Below, in pieces: positions 25,025 through 33,999 of a stretch of 64,000 bases of DNA; the stretch's first letter is position 1, and each line of letters starts with the position of its first letter. The notes under the pieces are model-generated. The model searched no databases, was not told the origin of the DNA, and saw nothing but the letters and a program-made list of their open reading frames with translations. Both the position numbers and the translations under genes were made by a program. Source of the DNA: Pseudoneobacillus sp052180215 (GTDB lineage Bacteria > Bacillota > Bacilli > Bacillales > Cytobacillaceae). The stretch spans positions 3,930,001-3,994,000 of the forward strand of contig NZ_CP197471.1 of assembly GCF_052180215.1 (NCBI RefSeq). The letters are read 5' to 3'.

Positions 25025-26656
25025 TTACTGTGCTCCATAGCCCCACTTGTGAATGTTGTGGTGGAAGCCGAATACCTTTGGTTCGCCGTATTTAACCTCT
25101 TTGTTAATTCCATCGAAATCGTGGTCAGAGTAAAGCGTTAAAATTGGCATGTCTTCGTTCCAGATTTCTTGTAGATCGCTGTAAATTTGTTTACGATTAT
25201 CTTGATTTGGTTCTGTTTTACCTGCGCTTAATAGCTCATCAGACTTCGCATTGCTGTAGCCTGAGAAGTTATAAGGAGCATTGGAACCGTAAAGGCTTGA
25301 AACATCTGGATCAAGTGTAAAGGTAAAACCAATTAATAGTAAGTCAAAGTCCCCAGCTTTCCCTTTTTGTAAAAGAGTTGGGAAGTCGTAAGTGGTTACC
25401 TCTACTTTTACTCCAATTTGTTGTAGCTGTTGCGCAATAATCGGTGCGGACTGTTCACGAATTTTGTTTCCAATTGGCACGACTAAACGTAATTTCTTAT
25501 TAAAGTCCCAACCAGCTTCCTCTAATAATTTCTTTGCTTTTTCAGGATCATACTTATAATGTTCCATATCTTTATTCAAGTATGGATTTAAGGAAGTATA
25601 TGGTCCATCCACTACTTCTCCGTAGCCTTTGAGTAGCTTGTCCACTAAAACATTACGGTCCAGTGCATAGGCGATGGCTTGACGAACTTTCGGATCTTTA
25701 ATGGTTTTCGTATTAAATTCCATTGTTTGGAATCCGATCGTCGGTTCAACTTTTGTACGAATGTTTTTCATTTTTTCAACGGTCTCGTAATCTTGAACGG
25801 CAATTTTTCCAATTCCGATCCCAACGTTCATATCTAACTCGCCAGTTTGAAGCTGAGCGACTAAGTTAGGAGCGGGCATAATTTTAATAAAGATTTTTTT
25901 CGTTTCTGGCTTACCGAAATAGTAGTTGTCATTTCCTTCAAGTTCAACAAATTGGTCCTTCTTATATTGAACAAATTTGTAAGCACCATTGGTGACAGTC
26001 GGTTTCTGGAAAAATGGATGCTGTGATAGTTTAGTAGGATCCACATCCTTCAAAACATGCTTTGGAAGAATCATAAATTTAACACCTAACTGTTCTTTTA
26101 ACATGTTAGGATCAACTGGTTTGCTAGTCTTTAATTCGATGGTTTTTTCATCCATCACTTTGACAGATGAAAGCTCTGTTGTCCCTTCAGGTAATTTCCC
26201 ATTTGCATCTAAGCCTTCTAATGTGGAGATGTAGCCACCAACAGTTGTTTCTACTTTAGGGTTGGCAACAAGATTCACTGTGAACGCAAAGTCTTCTGCG
26301 GTAACTGGCTTGCCGTCAGACCAATTCGCTTTTTGGTTTAACTTGATCGTATACGTTTGGTTATCCGTTGTTTCGAAGGAATCCGCTAGTTTTGGAACGA
26401 AATTCAGTGGTCCGTCCATTTCTAGTAAAGATTCAAACATAAATTTTTCTACAAATCCGGAGGCCACATCAGATGAGTTGATTGGGTTAAAAAGAATCGG
26501 CGGATTCACCATTCCTAAAAATAAGGTGTCTTTAGATTTCCCCGCTGCGGACTTGCCGTCAGATGATGTTTGCGATGCCCCGCCGCTGCATGCAGCAAGT
26601 AGCAGCAGCGATAAAATGGCCATGAAAGAGATGACTTGCTTAAAAGATTTTTTCAT
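25025..26656 (-). CDS. Peptide ABC transporter substrate-binding lipoprotein (OppA/DppA-like), 543 aa
   Basis: The receptor that captures peptides outside the cell and hands them to the OppB/OppC channel. The lipoprotein signal MKKSFKQVISFMAILSLLLL is followed by lipobox LAAC (cysteine at about 23) and a Ser/Gly linker, then a SBP family 5 fold with VTAEDFAFTVNLV and DPKVRQAIAYALDRN. Last gene of the operon that starts with the AsnC regulator, but separated from oppC by about 580 bp holding the motif array, so it may have its own transcript or processing. Confidence 0.92.
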   Translation of the reverse strand: MKKSFKQVISFMAILSLLLLAACSGGASQTSSDGKSAAGKSKDTLFLGMVNPPILFNPINSSDVASGFVEKFMFESLLEMDGPLNFVPKLADSFETTDNQTYTIKLNQKANWSDGKPVTAEDFAFTVNLVANPKVETTVGGYISTLEGLDANGKLPEGTTELSSVKVMDEKTIELKTSKPVDPNMLKEQLGVKFMILPKHVLKDVDPTKLSQHPFFQKPTVTNGAYKFVQYKKDQFVELEGNDNYYFGKPETKKIFIKIMPAPNLVAQLQTGELDMNVGIGIGKIAVQDYETVEKMKNIRTKVEPTIGFQTMEFNTKTIKDPKVRQAIAYALDRNVLVDKLLKGYGEVVDGPYTSLNPYLNKDMEHYKYDPEKAKKLLEEAGWDFNKKLRLVVPIGNKIREQSAPIIAQQLQQIGVKVEVTTYDFPTLLQKGKAGDFDLLLIGFTFTLDPDVSSLYGSNAPYNFSGYSNAKSDELLSAGKTEPNQDNRKQIYSDLQEIWNEDMPILTLYSDHDFDGINKEVKYGEPKVFGFHHNIHKWGYGAQ

Positions 26657-26763
26657 AAATTCCCTCCTAGATATTAGTTTGATTGATTAGAAGCTTGGTG
26701 TTGAAAAGTTGAGTTTGAAGTGTAGGTTGATCCCTTAAGTAGTAGAGCTTTTTTGTTTGGAAC

Positions 26764-27077
26764 TCGAGCATTCCTTCGGAGAGTCGAGCATATTTTTTGG
26801 AACTCGAGCATTGCCCTCAGAAAGTCGAGCATATTTTTTCAAACTCGAGCATTCCCCTCGGAAAGTCGAGCATATTTTTTGAAACTCGAGCATTTCCTTC
26901 GAAAAGTCGAGCATATTTTTTGAAACTCGAGCATTTCCTTCGAAAAGTCGAGCATATTTTTTGAAACTCGAGCATTTCCTTCGAAAAGTCGAGCATATTT
27001 TTTGAAACTCGAGCATTTCCTTCGAAAAGTCGAGCATATTTTTTGAAACTCGAGCATTTCCTGGGATAGTCGAGCAT
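26764..27077. repeat. Array of sixteen TCGAGCAT motifs with 41-bp period, inside the opp operon
   Basis: Motif starts are 26764, 26784, 26804, 26825, 26845, 26866, 26886, 26907, 26927, 26948, 26968, 26989, 27009, 27030, 27050 and 27070. The unit alternates an ACTCGAGCAT and a GTCGAGCAT half. It is the reverse complement of the motif in the 21.3-kb array, with the same copy number and spacing. The centre is nearly perfectly repeated and the edges are more diverged. It lies between oppC and oppA. Confidence 0.95.
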
Positions 27078-27237
27078 AACTCCCGGTGACTCAATCATTT
27101 AATCACAGGAACTTGGTTAAATCCCTAAAAAGGGATGCCAATTTAAACAAAAACCCTTTCAAAGTTACCTCTTTTTTAGAAAAAACCATCAATTCCAAGA
27201 GCATTTTCTTTAAAATGAATCCCGCGCCACCCAAAAT

Positions 27238-28161
27238 CTACTTCAAACTCTTCGGATCCATCGCATCTCTCAGACCGTCACCCATGAAGTTAATCGCTAA
27301 CACGGCCAACAAAATCATCACACCTGGCGGAACCCATAACCACGGTTGTGAAGCAAGAACCGTTAACGATTGAGCTTCCGTTAGCATGTTGCCCCAGCTT
27401 GCCGTTGGCGGCTGCACTCCCATTCCTAAAAAGCTCAAGGATGCTTCCATAATGATCGCGAAGGCAATTCCGAATGTGGCATTAACCAAAATCGGAGCTA
27501 AACAGTTCGGTAAAATATGCTGGAACAGGACTCTTGGAGTCGAATATCCTAGAGCCACTCCCGCTTTGACGTAGTCCATCTCTTTAATAGAAAGAACACT
27601 CCCACGGACAATCCGGGCAATCGCCGGCCAGCCTAATACACCGAGTACTAAAATGATGTTGGATAAGCTTGGCCCCATGATACTAACCAATACAAGGATG
27701 ACCATTAAGTAAGGGAAGGACATAAACACATCTGTTAGACGCATGATCACCATATCCACCCATTTGCCAAAGTATCCGGCAACCGCACCAAGAACCGTTC
27801 CGATGGCGACATAAATGGCGACGGCACCAATTCCAACAGACAAGGAAACGCGAGAGGCATAAATGAGTCGGCTTAAGATATCACGGCCAACGGAATCGGT
27901 TCCCAGAGGGTGAGCCGCTGATGGCTTTGCCTCAAACTCGGCATTCACCGCGTACGGATCATTTGGTGCGAACCACGGTGCAAAAATCGCCATCAAGATG
28001 AATAAGCAAAAGATCACGAGTCCTACTACCGCTAATTTATGTTTGAAAAACTTTCTCCTGATTAACTTGAGGTAACTCTCCTCTTCCCCAAAGACCTCCA
28101 TGACGCCAATATTCTGTTTTAATGGAATATCCCTTGTCGTATCTAGTGTCGGCAGCGACAT
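27238..28161 (-). CDS. Peptide ABC transporter permease (OppC/DppC-like), 307 aa
   Basis: One of the two membrane subunits. OppC_N region (residues 30-75, ending APNDPYAVN), then the binding-protein-dependent permease domain with the LGTDSVGRDILSRLIYASR hallmark and the EAA loop MDYVKAGVALGYSTPRVLFQHILPN that contacts the ATPase. About six membrane helices. AAGGGGGGAG precedes the ATG; 15 bp separate it from oppB. The next gene, oppA, is unusually far away. Confidence 0.92.
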   Translation of the reverse strand: MSLPTLDTTRDIPLKQNIGVMEVFGEEESYLKLIRRKFFKHKLAVVGLVIFCLFILMAIFAPWFAPNDPYAVNAEFEAKPSAAHPLGTDSVGRDILSRLIYASRVSLSVGIGAVAIYVAIGTVLGAVAGYFGKWVDMVIMRLTDVFMSFPYLMVILVLVSIMGPSLSNIILVLGVLGWPAIARIVRGSVLSIKEMDYVKAGVALGYSTPRVLFQHILPNCLAPILVNATFGIAFAIIMEASLSFLGMGVQPPTASWGNMLTEAQSLTVLASQPWLWVPPGVMILLAVLAINFMGDGLRDAMDPKSLK

Positions 28162-28176
28162 CCTTCTCCCCCCTTT

Positions 28177-29127
28177 TTAGTTGTATTTAATTCTCGGATC
28201 TGCTACGGAATACATAATATCGGTTAATAAGTTAGAAAACAGAACGGCTAATGCAGCCATAAAGTTTAGCGCCATTAAAGTTGGATAATCCCGTGAGCCA
28301 ATGGACTGAATCGTTAATTGCCCTAACCCTGGCCATTGAAAAATTTGCTCCGTGATGACCGCTCCCCCAATGAGCATCGGGATTTCCAACCCAATAACAG
28401 TAATAATCGGAATTAACGCGTTTCGTAAAGCATGCTTGTTCGTCACGATAAATTCCTTTAAACCTTTAGCCCGTGCGGTTCTCAGGTAATCCTGACCAAG
28501 GACCTCAAGCATACTGGATCGGACATATCGGACAACGTTTCCGGCAATTGCGGTTCCTAACACCATAGCCGGAAGGACCATATGCATCAGGGTATCCCCA
28601 AAGCCAACTGTTCCCCCGAGTGTATTCATCCCCCCTGTTGGAAAGATACGGAACGAAATCGCAAAGACATAAATCGCTCCTAATCCTAAAAAGAAGTTCG
28701 GAACGGATATTCCTAAAAAGGATACCGATGTGGTCAAGTAATCAAGCCAGGAATATTGCTTCGTTGCACTTAAAATTCCGACTGGAATGGCAATCAGATA
28801 AGCAATTAATAGGGCTGTCCCCATTAACATCACCGTTGGCCCGATTCTTCCTGCAATCATGTCAACAACCGGCTCATAGGTAGAAAAAGAATAACCAAAT
28901 TCACCTTTCAGCAACGATCCCAACCAATGAAAATACTGAACGATGATCGGATCATTTAACCCAAGGGCTTCCTTCTTAATCGCTAAATCTGCTTCCGTCG
29001 CATATGGATTCAACTGCATTTCTACTGGATTCCCAGGTGCTAGATTAATAATGAAGAAGTTAAAAATCGTGACTCCTAATAGAACTGGCAAGGCAATGAG
29101 TAACCTTCGAACGATATATTGAAACAC
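28177..29127 (-). CDS. Peptide ABC transporter permease (OppB/DppB-like), 316 aa
   Basis: Second channel subunit. It starts with the family-typical FQYIVRRLLIALPVLLGVT and includes NLAPGNPVE and the EAA loop GQDYLRTARAKGLKEFIVTNKHALRN. The frame is open for 104 more codons upstream, but that part is antisense-like and overlaps the end of oppF. The GTG at 29127, preceded by GGGGGGAG at good spacing, gives the normal family length and is chosen. Six membrane helices expected. Confidence 0.92.
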   Translation of the reverse strand: MFQYIVRRLLIALPVLLGVTIFNFFIINLAPGNPVEMQLNPYATEADLAIKKEALGLNDPIIVQYFHWLGSLLKGEFGYSFSTYEPVVDMIAGRIGPTVMLMGTALLIAYLIAIPVGILSATKQYSWLDYLTTSVSFLGISVPNFFLGLGAIYVFAISFRIFPTGGMNTLGGTVGFGDTLMHMVLPAMVLGTAIAGNVVRYVRSSMLEVLGQDYLRTARAKGLKEFIVTNKHALRNALIPIITVIGLEIPMLIGGAVITEQIFQWPGLGQLTIQSIGSRDYPTLMALNFMAALAVLFSNLLTDIMYSVADPRIKYN

Positions 29128-29170
29128 TGTTTCTCCCCCCTTCTTTTTTAAAAAAATGCTTCGCGCCAGC

Positions 29171-30184
29171 CTACGATAATGGAAAATGGCAAGCGAATGA
29201 GTGCTCTCCACCAGTAAGCTGTGGCGTTTGCTCCTGACAAATCGCCTTAGCAAATGGGCATCTTGTATGGAAGCTGCACCCCTTTGGCGGATTGGCCGGG
29301 TTTGGAACATCGCCTTCGATGACAAATCGTTCTCGGTTCCGCAAATGCGGATTCGGAATCGGATAGGCGTTGAGAAGGACTTGTGTATAAGGATGTTTCG
29401 GTCGCTTAAAGATATCCTCAGTCTTGGCAAGCTCAACAATTTTTCCCAAATACATCACGGCGATTCGGTCACTGATATACTTCACGGCTCCAAGCCCATG
29501 GGCAATAAATAAGTAGGTTAATTGAAATTCCTTCTGTAAATCTTTTAATAGATTTAAAACCTGGGCTTGAATCGATACGTCCAAAGCGGAAACAGGCTCA
29601 TCACAGACCACCAGTTTCGGATTTAAGATTAGGGCCCTCGCAATTCCAATCCGTTGGCGTTGTCCGCCTGAAAACTCATGTGGATAACGACTTTGGTGGA
29701 ATTTGGTTAACCCGACGATTTCAAGAATATCGTCTACCTTCTTTTTCACTTCCTCAGGTGTCGCTAGCTTATGAGCCAATAACGGTTCCGCAAGCAAGTC
29801 ACCGACCCGTTTTCTTGGATTAAGGGAGGAGTAAGGATCTTGGAAAATAATCTGCAGATTCGTTCGAACCTTGCGTAACTCCTTATTTCCAAGCGTCGAT
29901 AGGTCCTTTCCATCAAAGATGATACTGCCGTCTGTTGGCTGTTCTAGATGGATGATGGCTCGTCCAGTTGTCGATTTACCGCAGCCCGATTCTCCTACTA
30001 GACCAAGAGTTTCCCCTTTTTTAATCGAAAAATTTAAGCCATCTACCGCTTTGACATGCCCGACTGTTCGCGAGATAATCCCTTTTTTAATCGGATAATA
30101 TTTTTTTAGATTCTTAACTTCTAAGAGAGTGTCTTGCGCCTTAGCATCAACATCTTTTGAAAATTTCTCTACGATGACCGTCAT
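29171..30184 (-). CDS. Peptide ABC transporter ATP-binding protein (OppF/DppF-like), 337 aa
   Basis: Cytosolic ATPase that powers peptide import together with the OppD-like subunit. Walker A GESGCGKST, signature SGGQRQRIGIARAL, Walker B LVVCDEPVSALD, and the C-terminal oligopeptide-transporter domain with cysteines in PKGCSFHTRCPFAKAIC. A 4-base ATGA overlap with the upstream oppD-like gene implies translational coupling. One oddity: FIAHGLGAVKY replaces the usual H-loop sequence SHDLxVV; the histidine is kept. Confidence 0.93.
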   Translation of the reverse strand: MTVIVEKFSKDVDAKAQDTLLEVKNLKKYYPIKKGIISRTVGHVKAVDGLNFSIKKGETLGLVGESGCGKSTTGRAIIHLEQPTDGSIIFDGKDLSTLGNKELRKVRTNLQIIFQDPYSSLNPRKRVGDLLAEPLLAHKLATPEEVKKKVDDILEIVGLTKFHQSRYPHEFSGGQRQRIGIARALILNPKLVVCDEPVSALDVSIQAQVLNLLKDLQKEFQLTYLFIAHGLGAVKYISDRIAVMYLGKIVELAKTEDIFKRPKHPYTQVLLNAYPIPNPHLRNRERFVIEGDVPNPANPPKGCSFHTRCPFAKAICQEQTPQLTGGEHSFACHFPLS

Positions 30185-31200
30185 ACTCGTACCCCCTTCC
30201 CACTAAGGTGTGCAGCCTCTTGCTTCTCGGCTTCATATAACCAGCACCTAACTTTATGGTCGCTCCCCTTGTCGACTGGAAGAAGCTGTGGTTTATTCGA
30301 TAAACACTTATCGGTTGCATACGGACATCTTGTATGAAAACGGCAACCCTCAGGCATATGCTGCAACGTTGGCACTGTCCCCGGAATGGAATACAAACGA
30401 TTGTGGCTATCAAATTCCAAATGAGGAATCGACTCGATTAATCCTTTTGTATAAGGATGTTTGGGATGATCGAACAACGTGAACACATCCGCTTCCTCCA
30501 CCACTTGTCCCGCATACATGACCAACACCTTATCTGCCATTTCCGCAATGACCCCTAAATCATGGGTAATAAGCATAATCGCGGTTTCCGACGTTTCGCG
30601 GAGTTCTTTCATCAAATTCAAGATTTGCGCTTGAATCGTGACATCTAAGGCGGTAGTAGGCTCGTCCGCAATTAATAGTTTTGGGTTGCATGATAACGCC
30701 ATCGCAATCATGACCCTTTGCCGCATCCCGCCTGATAAGGCATGCGGATATTCGTGAAAAATTGCTTCTGGTCTTGGAATCCCAACTTTCCCTAACATGT
30801 CAATCGCATATAGCTTTGCTTCCTTTGGATCCATTTTTAAATGTAAGCGAAGGCCTTCCATCATCTGATTTCCGATGGTAAAAACAGGGTTCAACGATGT
30901 CATCGGTTCCTGAAAAATCATCGCGATTTCATTCCCGCGAATTTGTCTCATCTCTTCTTCTGTGAGTTGAGTTAAGTCCTTCCCATTTAACTTCACTGCA
31001 CCTTTCCTGATAAATCCCTGTCTACCCAACAGCCTCATGATCGATAGGGAGGTGACACTTTTTCCGCAACCTGATTCACCTACAATCCCAATCGTTTCAC
31101 CAGGCTTCAGGGAGAAGGAAACCTCTTCTACCGAGGTCACCTCTCCTTTATCTGTTTTAAAAGCAGTTTGCAATTTTTCAACTTCTAAAAACTCCTTCAT
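30181..31200 (-). CDS. Peptide ABC transporter ATP-binding protein (OppD/DppD-like), 339 aa
   Basis: Partner ATPase of the OppF-like protein. Walker A GESGCGKSVTS, signature LSGGMRQRVMIAMAL, Walker B LLIADEPTTALD, H-loop ITHDLGVIAEMAD and the C-terminal CRFHTRCPYA-type domain. AGGAGGTGAAACG before the ATG is a strong ribosome site. It lies 21 bp after the M20 gene and overlaps the next gene by 4 bases, so the operon is tightly coupled here. Confidence 0.93.
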   Translation of the reverse strand: MKEFLEVEKLQTAFKTDKGEVTSVEEVSFSLKPGETIGIVGESGCGKSVTSLSIMRLLGRQGFIRKGAVKLNGKDLTQLTEEEMRQIRGNEIAMIFQEPMTSLNPVFTIGNQMMEGLRLHLKMDPKEAKLYAIDMLGKVGIPRPEAIFHEYPHALSGGMRQRVMIAMALSCNPKLLIADEPTTALDVTIQAQILNLMKELRETSETAIMLITHDLGVIAEMADKVLVMYAGQVVEEADVFTLFDHPKHPYTKGLIESIPHLEFDSHNRLYSIPGTVPTLQHMPEGCRFHTRCPYATDKCLSNKPQLLPVDKGSDHKVRCWLYEAEKQEAAHLSGKGVRV

Positions 31201-31221
31201 CGTTTCACCTCCTGTGAGTCA

Positions 31222-32424
31222 TTACCTTGTTTCGGCCACTTGTGGTTCCTTTGCTGACACATATTGATAAACAAGGCTTAATAACCCTTTGCCTGCGTTT
31301 ACCATCGCTTTTTCATCAAAATCAAATTTCGGGTGATGGTGCGGGAAGTCCGCTCCGATTTCGGTATTACCAGCACCTGTAAAGAAGAACATCCCTGGCT
31401 TTTCTTTTAGATAATAAGAGAAATCCTCACTACCCATCATCGCTGGCATTTCAACCAGGACTTCCTTACCTACATTTTTAGAAATAGCCTCTACAAAAAC
31501 CTGCGTTTCCTCCGGATGGTTATAGACAGCTGGATAGCCACGTCCATAATCGACTTCGCAAGTGGCATGGAAGGCGGAGCAAATTCCGTTTGCTAACACT
31601 TTAATTTCTTTTTCAATATGATCACGAACCTCTTCATCAAATGTTCGAACTGTTCCCGTCATCACGGCGGAATCAGCAATAACATTGGATGCATTTCCAG
31701 CGTGGAACGACCCTACTGTTAGGACAGCTGACTTTTGTGGATCGACCTGACGGCTGACAATATGCTGAAGCTGGTTAATCACCTGTGCCCCAATCGCAAC
31801 GGCATCAATCGTTTGATGCGGGGAAGCACCGTGCCCGCCTTTTCCTTGAACCTTAATTTCAAAGCGGTCTGCTGCTGCCATCAGATAACCCGATCTATAA
31901 CCGTAGCCGCCTGTTGGCATACCGGAAGTTAGATGAGTTCCAAATACCACATCCACTCCGTCTAAGCAGCCATCCTCAATCATCGCAATCGCACCACCGG
32001 GAGCCAGCTCTTCCGCGTGCTGATGAAGTAAAACAACTTTTCCTGCTAACTGGTCACGATTTTCACTTAACACCTTTGCTACCGCTAAAAGAGTAGCCGT
32101 GTGACCATCATGTCCACAGGCATGCATCACACCAGGAACCTTTGATTTATACGGAACATCCTTTTCGTCTGGGATGGGCAGAGCGTCAAAATCGGCTCTT
32201 AGTGCAATGGTTTTCCCAGGTTTGGCACCTTGAATCGTTCCGACTACCCCTCTGCCCCCTACATTCGTCCGTACCTCCACACCAAAGCTTTCTAAAATCG
32301 AGGCAACCATTTTCGGTGTCTCAACTTCCTGGAAGCTTAGCTCCGGATGCTGGTGCATATGCCGTCTCCATTCCACCATTTGGTCATACATCTCTTCTAA
32401 CTGCTGGAACCAGGTTTGTAACAT
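31222..32424 (-). CDS. M20-family amidohydrolase/carboxypeptidase, 400 aa
   Basis: A dinuclear metal hydrolase that removes an acyl or aminoacyl group, like bacterial hippurate hydrolases and N-acyl-amino-acid amidohydrolases. Metal-site motifs are HACGHDGHTA (101-110), HQHAEELAPGG (about 135-145) and the late H in HHHPKFDFDE. An in-frame TTG at 32472 has no ribosome site, while GGGGGA lies about eight bases before the ATG at 32424. It lies between the AsnC gene and oppD in the same direction, so its substrate is probably what the transporter brings in. Confidence 0.9.
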   Translation of the reverse strand: MLQTWFQQLEEMYDQMVEWRRHMHQHPELSFQEVETPKMVASILESFGVEVRTNVGGRGVVGTIQGAKPGKTIALRADFDALPIPDEKDVPYKSKVPGVMHACGHDGHTATLLAVAKVLSENRDQLAGKVVLLHQHAEELAPGGAIAMIEDGCLDGVDVVFGTHLTSGMPTGGYGYRSGYLMAAADRFEIKVQGKGGHGASPHQTIDAVAIGAQVINQLQHIVSRQVDPQKSAVLTVGSFHAGNASNVIADSAVMTGTVRTFDEEVRDHIEKEIKVLANGICSAFHATCEVDYGRGYPAVYNHPEETQVFVEAISKNVGKEVLVEMPAMMGSEDFSYYLKEKPGMFFFTGAGNTEIGADFPHHHPKFDFDEKAMVNAGKGLLSLVYQYVSAKEPQVAETR

Positions 32425-32506
32425 TGGACATTCCCCCTGTGTAATTTTGTAAATTTCTATCGGTTTACTCAAATTAATAATTAGAAAAATTTAATGAGGG
32501 TTGTAT

Positions 32507-32959
32507 TTAAAAATACTCAAATGTATTTTTATACACTTCGAGTTGAATAAAGCTATTTATTTCTAATATGCCATCGATTTTTTTGATACGTTTAAGGCTG
32601 TCTTTTAAATCTTCTTGCTCGGGGACGTTGATTTGGATAATTAATGGATAGGGTCCTGAAATAAGGCTAATGAATCGAACTTCTTTTACCTTTTTGACAT
32701 GTTCAATGACTTGATCTAAGTGGGATAATTGAACTTTAACGAGAATGATCGCTCCTGCTTTAATTCCAATGGCCACCGGATTCACGACACCAGTAACATT
32801 GAGAATTTCATTTTCGGTTAAATTTTTGAAACGGGTTCGAATGGTCTTTTCTGTGACATTCAATTCCTCGGCTAGTTCGGTGAAAGGTCTTCTTCCATCT
32901 TTGGAAAGAAGGTGGATAATTTTTTTATCAAGTTGGTCTAGCTGGTGCTTTCCATACAT
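32507..32959 (-). CDS. AsnC/Lrp-family transcription regulator, 150 aa
   Basis: DNA-binding regulator that senses amino acids or related molecules. The N-terminal winged helix (LDKKIIHLLSKDGRRPFTELAEELNVTEKTIRTRFKNL in part) is followed by the RAM (ACT-like) ligand domain. GGAGGGG precedes the ATG. It is the first gene before the M20-opp genes, 82 bp upstream in the same direction, and is the likely local controller. Confidence 0.9.
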   Translation of the reverse strand: MYGKHQLDQLDKKIIHLLSKDGRRPFTELAEELNVTEKTIRTRFKNLTENEILNVTGVVNPVAIGIKAGAIILVKVQLSHLDQVIEHVKKVKEVRFISLISGPYPLIIQINVPEQEDLKDSLKRIKKIDGILEINSFIQLEVYKNTFEYF

Positions 32960-33131
32960 TCAACCCCTCCATTCGTCTTGGATTCGCATAATCGCTTATG
33001 TAATTCGACTTTTTTTCAAATGAAAAAGCTTGAAAAGGAATAAATATTTAGTTTTTATTATCTAGAAACGGACCAATCTTTTTAAGAGTAAAAAGGACTA
33101 TTTTAAATATTTAGAATATTTTAAATGTTAG

Positions 33132-33145
33132 TAACCGCTTGCACT
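33132..33145. promoter_or_regulatory. cre-like site between the AsnC-opp operon and the Nudix gene
   Basis: AGTAACCGCTTGCA fits the cre consensus TGNAANCGNTTNCA apart from the first base. It lies in the 363-bp gap that must hold both divergent promoters; the rest of the gap shows nothing I recognise. Confidence 0.35.
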
Positions 33146-33322
33146 GTTGAGAAATAAGGATTTTACATGGTAACGCTTTACCTTAATAAAAAATCAACTG
33201 AAACTTTTCTCCTAAAATAAATACGGTTATACTAAAAGAATTGAAGGAAGGTAGTAGAATTTTATAGCACCAAAGTCCTTCTACTAAATATTGGTAGTAG
33301 GTCTTTTGAGAGGAGAATAAAT

Positions 33323-33850
33323 ATGGCGTGGAAAATAAACCATTCACTCAAATTAAAAGTAGATCGTTTTGAAATCACATCCGATAAAGTAAGTCTGCCA
33401 AATGGTGAAGAAAAAACGTTTTCCTTTGTCGATTTTGCTAAAGGGGTTTGTGTCCTTCCAATTACGGAGGATCACGAAGTATTAGTTTTAAAGCAATACC
33501 GTCACTCCATTAAGGATTGGCAATGGGAGCTGCCAGCGGGTGCGATAGATGGAATTGATTTAGACCCACTGGAAACAGCCAAACGTGAATTAGAGGAAGA
33601 AACTGGTTATGTGGCTGAACATTGGCTTGAATTAGGCAGCTTTTTTCCATCACCAGGCTCGACAAGTGAGGAAATCTATTTATTTGCCGCAGCAGGACTA
33701 ACACCTACCGAACAAAACCTAGAAAGCTCCGAACAATTGGAAGTACATAAAATGAGTATGGAAGATTTGAAAGTGATGATTAAAAACGGAGAATTCAAGC
33801 ATGGAGCCGGTCTTGCAGCTATCATAAAATATAAGTATGCCATTGAATAG
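33323..33850 (+). CDS. Nudix hydrolase, ADP-ribose pyrophosphatase-like, 175 aa
   Basis: Cleaves a nucleoside diphosphate linked to another group; relatives split ADP-ribose to AMP and ribose 5-phosphate. The Nudix box is GAIDGIDLDPLETAKREL followed by EEETGY (residues 73-96), with one extra residue before the RE pair compared with the canonical spacing. FPSPGSTSEEIYLFAA after it is typical of the ADP-ribose group. GAGAGGAG before the ATG is a good ribosome site; a terminator follows. Confidence 0.9.
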   Translation: MAWKINHSLKLKVDRFEITSDKVSLPNGEEKTFSFVDFAKGVCVLPITEDHEVLVLKQYRHSIKDWQWELPAGAIDGIDLDPLETAKRELEEETGYVAEHWLELGSFFPSPGSTSEEIYLFAAAGLTPTEQNLESSEQLEVHKMSMEDLKVMIKNGEFKHGAGLAAIIKYKYAIE

Positions 33851-33856
33851 ATTTAA

Positions 33857-33896
33857 ATAAAGCACGATTTCCAAAATAGGAATTCGTGCTTTTATT
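33857..33896 (+). terminator. Terminator after the Nudix gene
   Basis: AAAGCACGAtTTCC pairs with GGAAtTCGTGCTTT, then TATTATT. Confidence 0.85.
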
Positions 33897-33999
33897 ATTA
33901 TTGTCACAGTGTTAAAGTTCACTTATTTATCATTCTTTTCCTAAAAATACTAGTTAACTAAAATGGCAAAACATGTTATCTTAGACTAGGTGATTTTTA

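Noticed and set aside
21261..27077. CRISPR arrays
   Set aside because: Motifs are only 8-9 bp, spaced 20-21 bp, and the spacers are themselves repeated. No cas genes are nearby.
26735..27098. Repeat protein coded by the 26.8-kb array on minus
   Set aside because: No ribosome site, three equally open frames, and a 41-bp unit that is not a multiple of three.
29128..29439. N-terminal extension of the OppB-like protein
   Set aside because: The extra 104 residues overlap the end of oppF, are unlike any permease, and the GTG at 29127 has a proper ribosome site and gives the family length.
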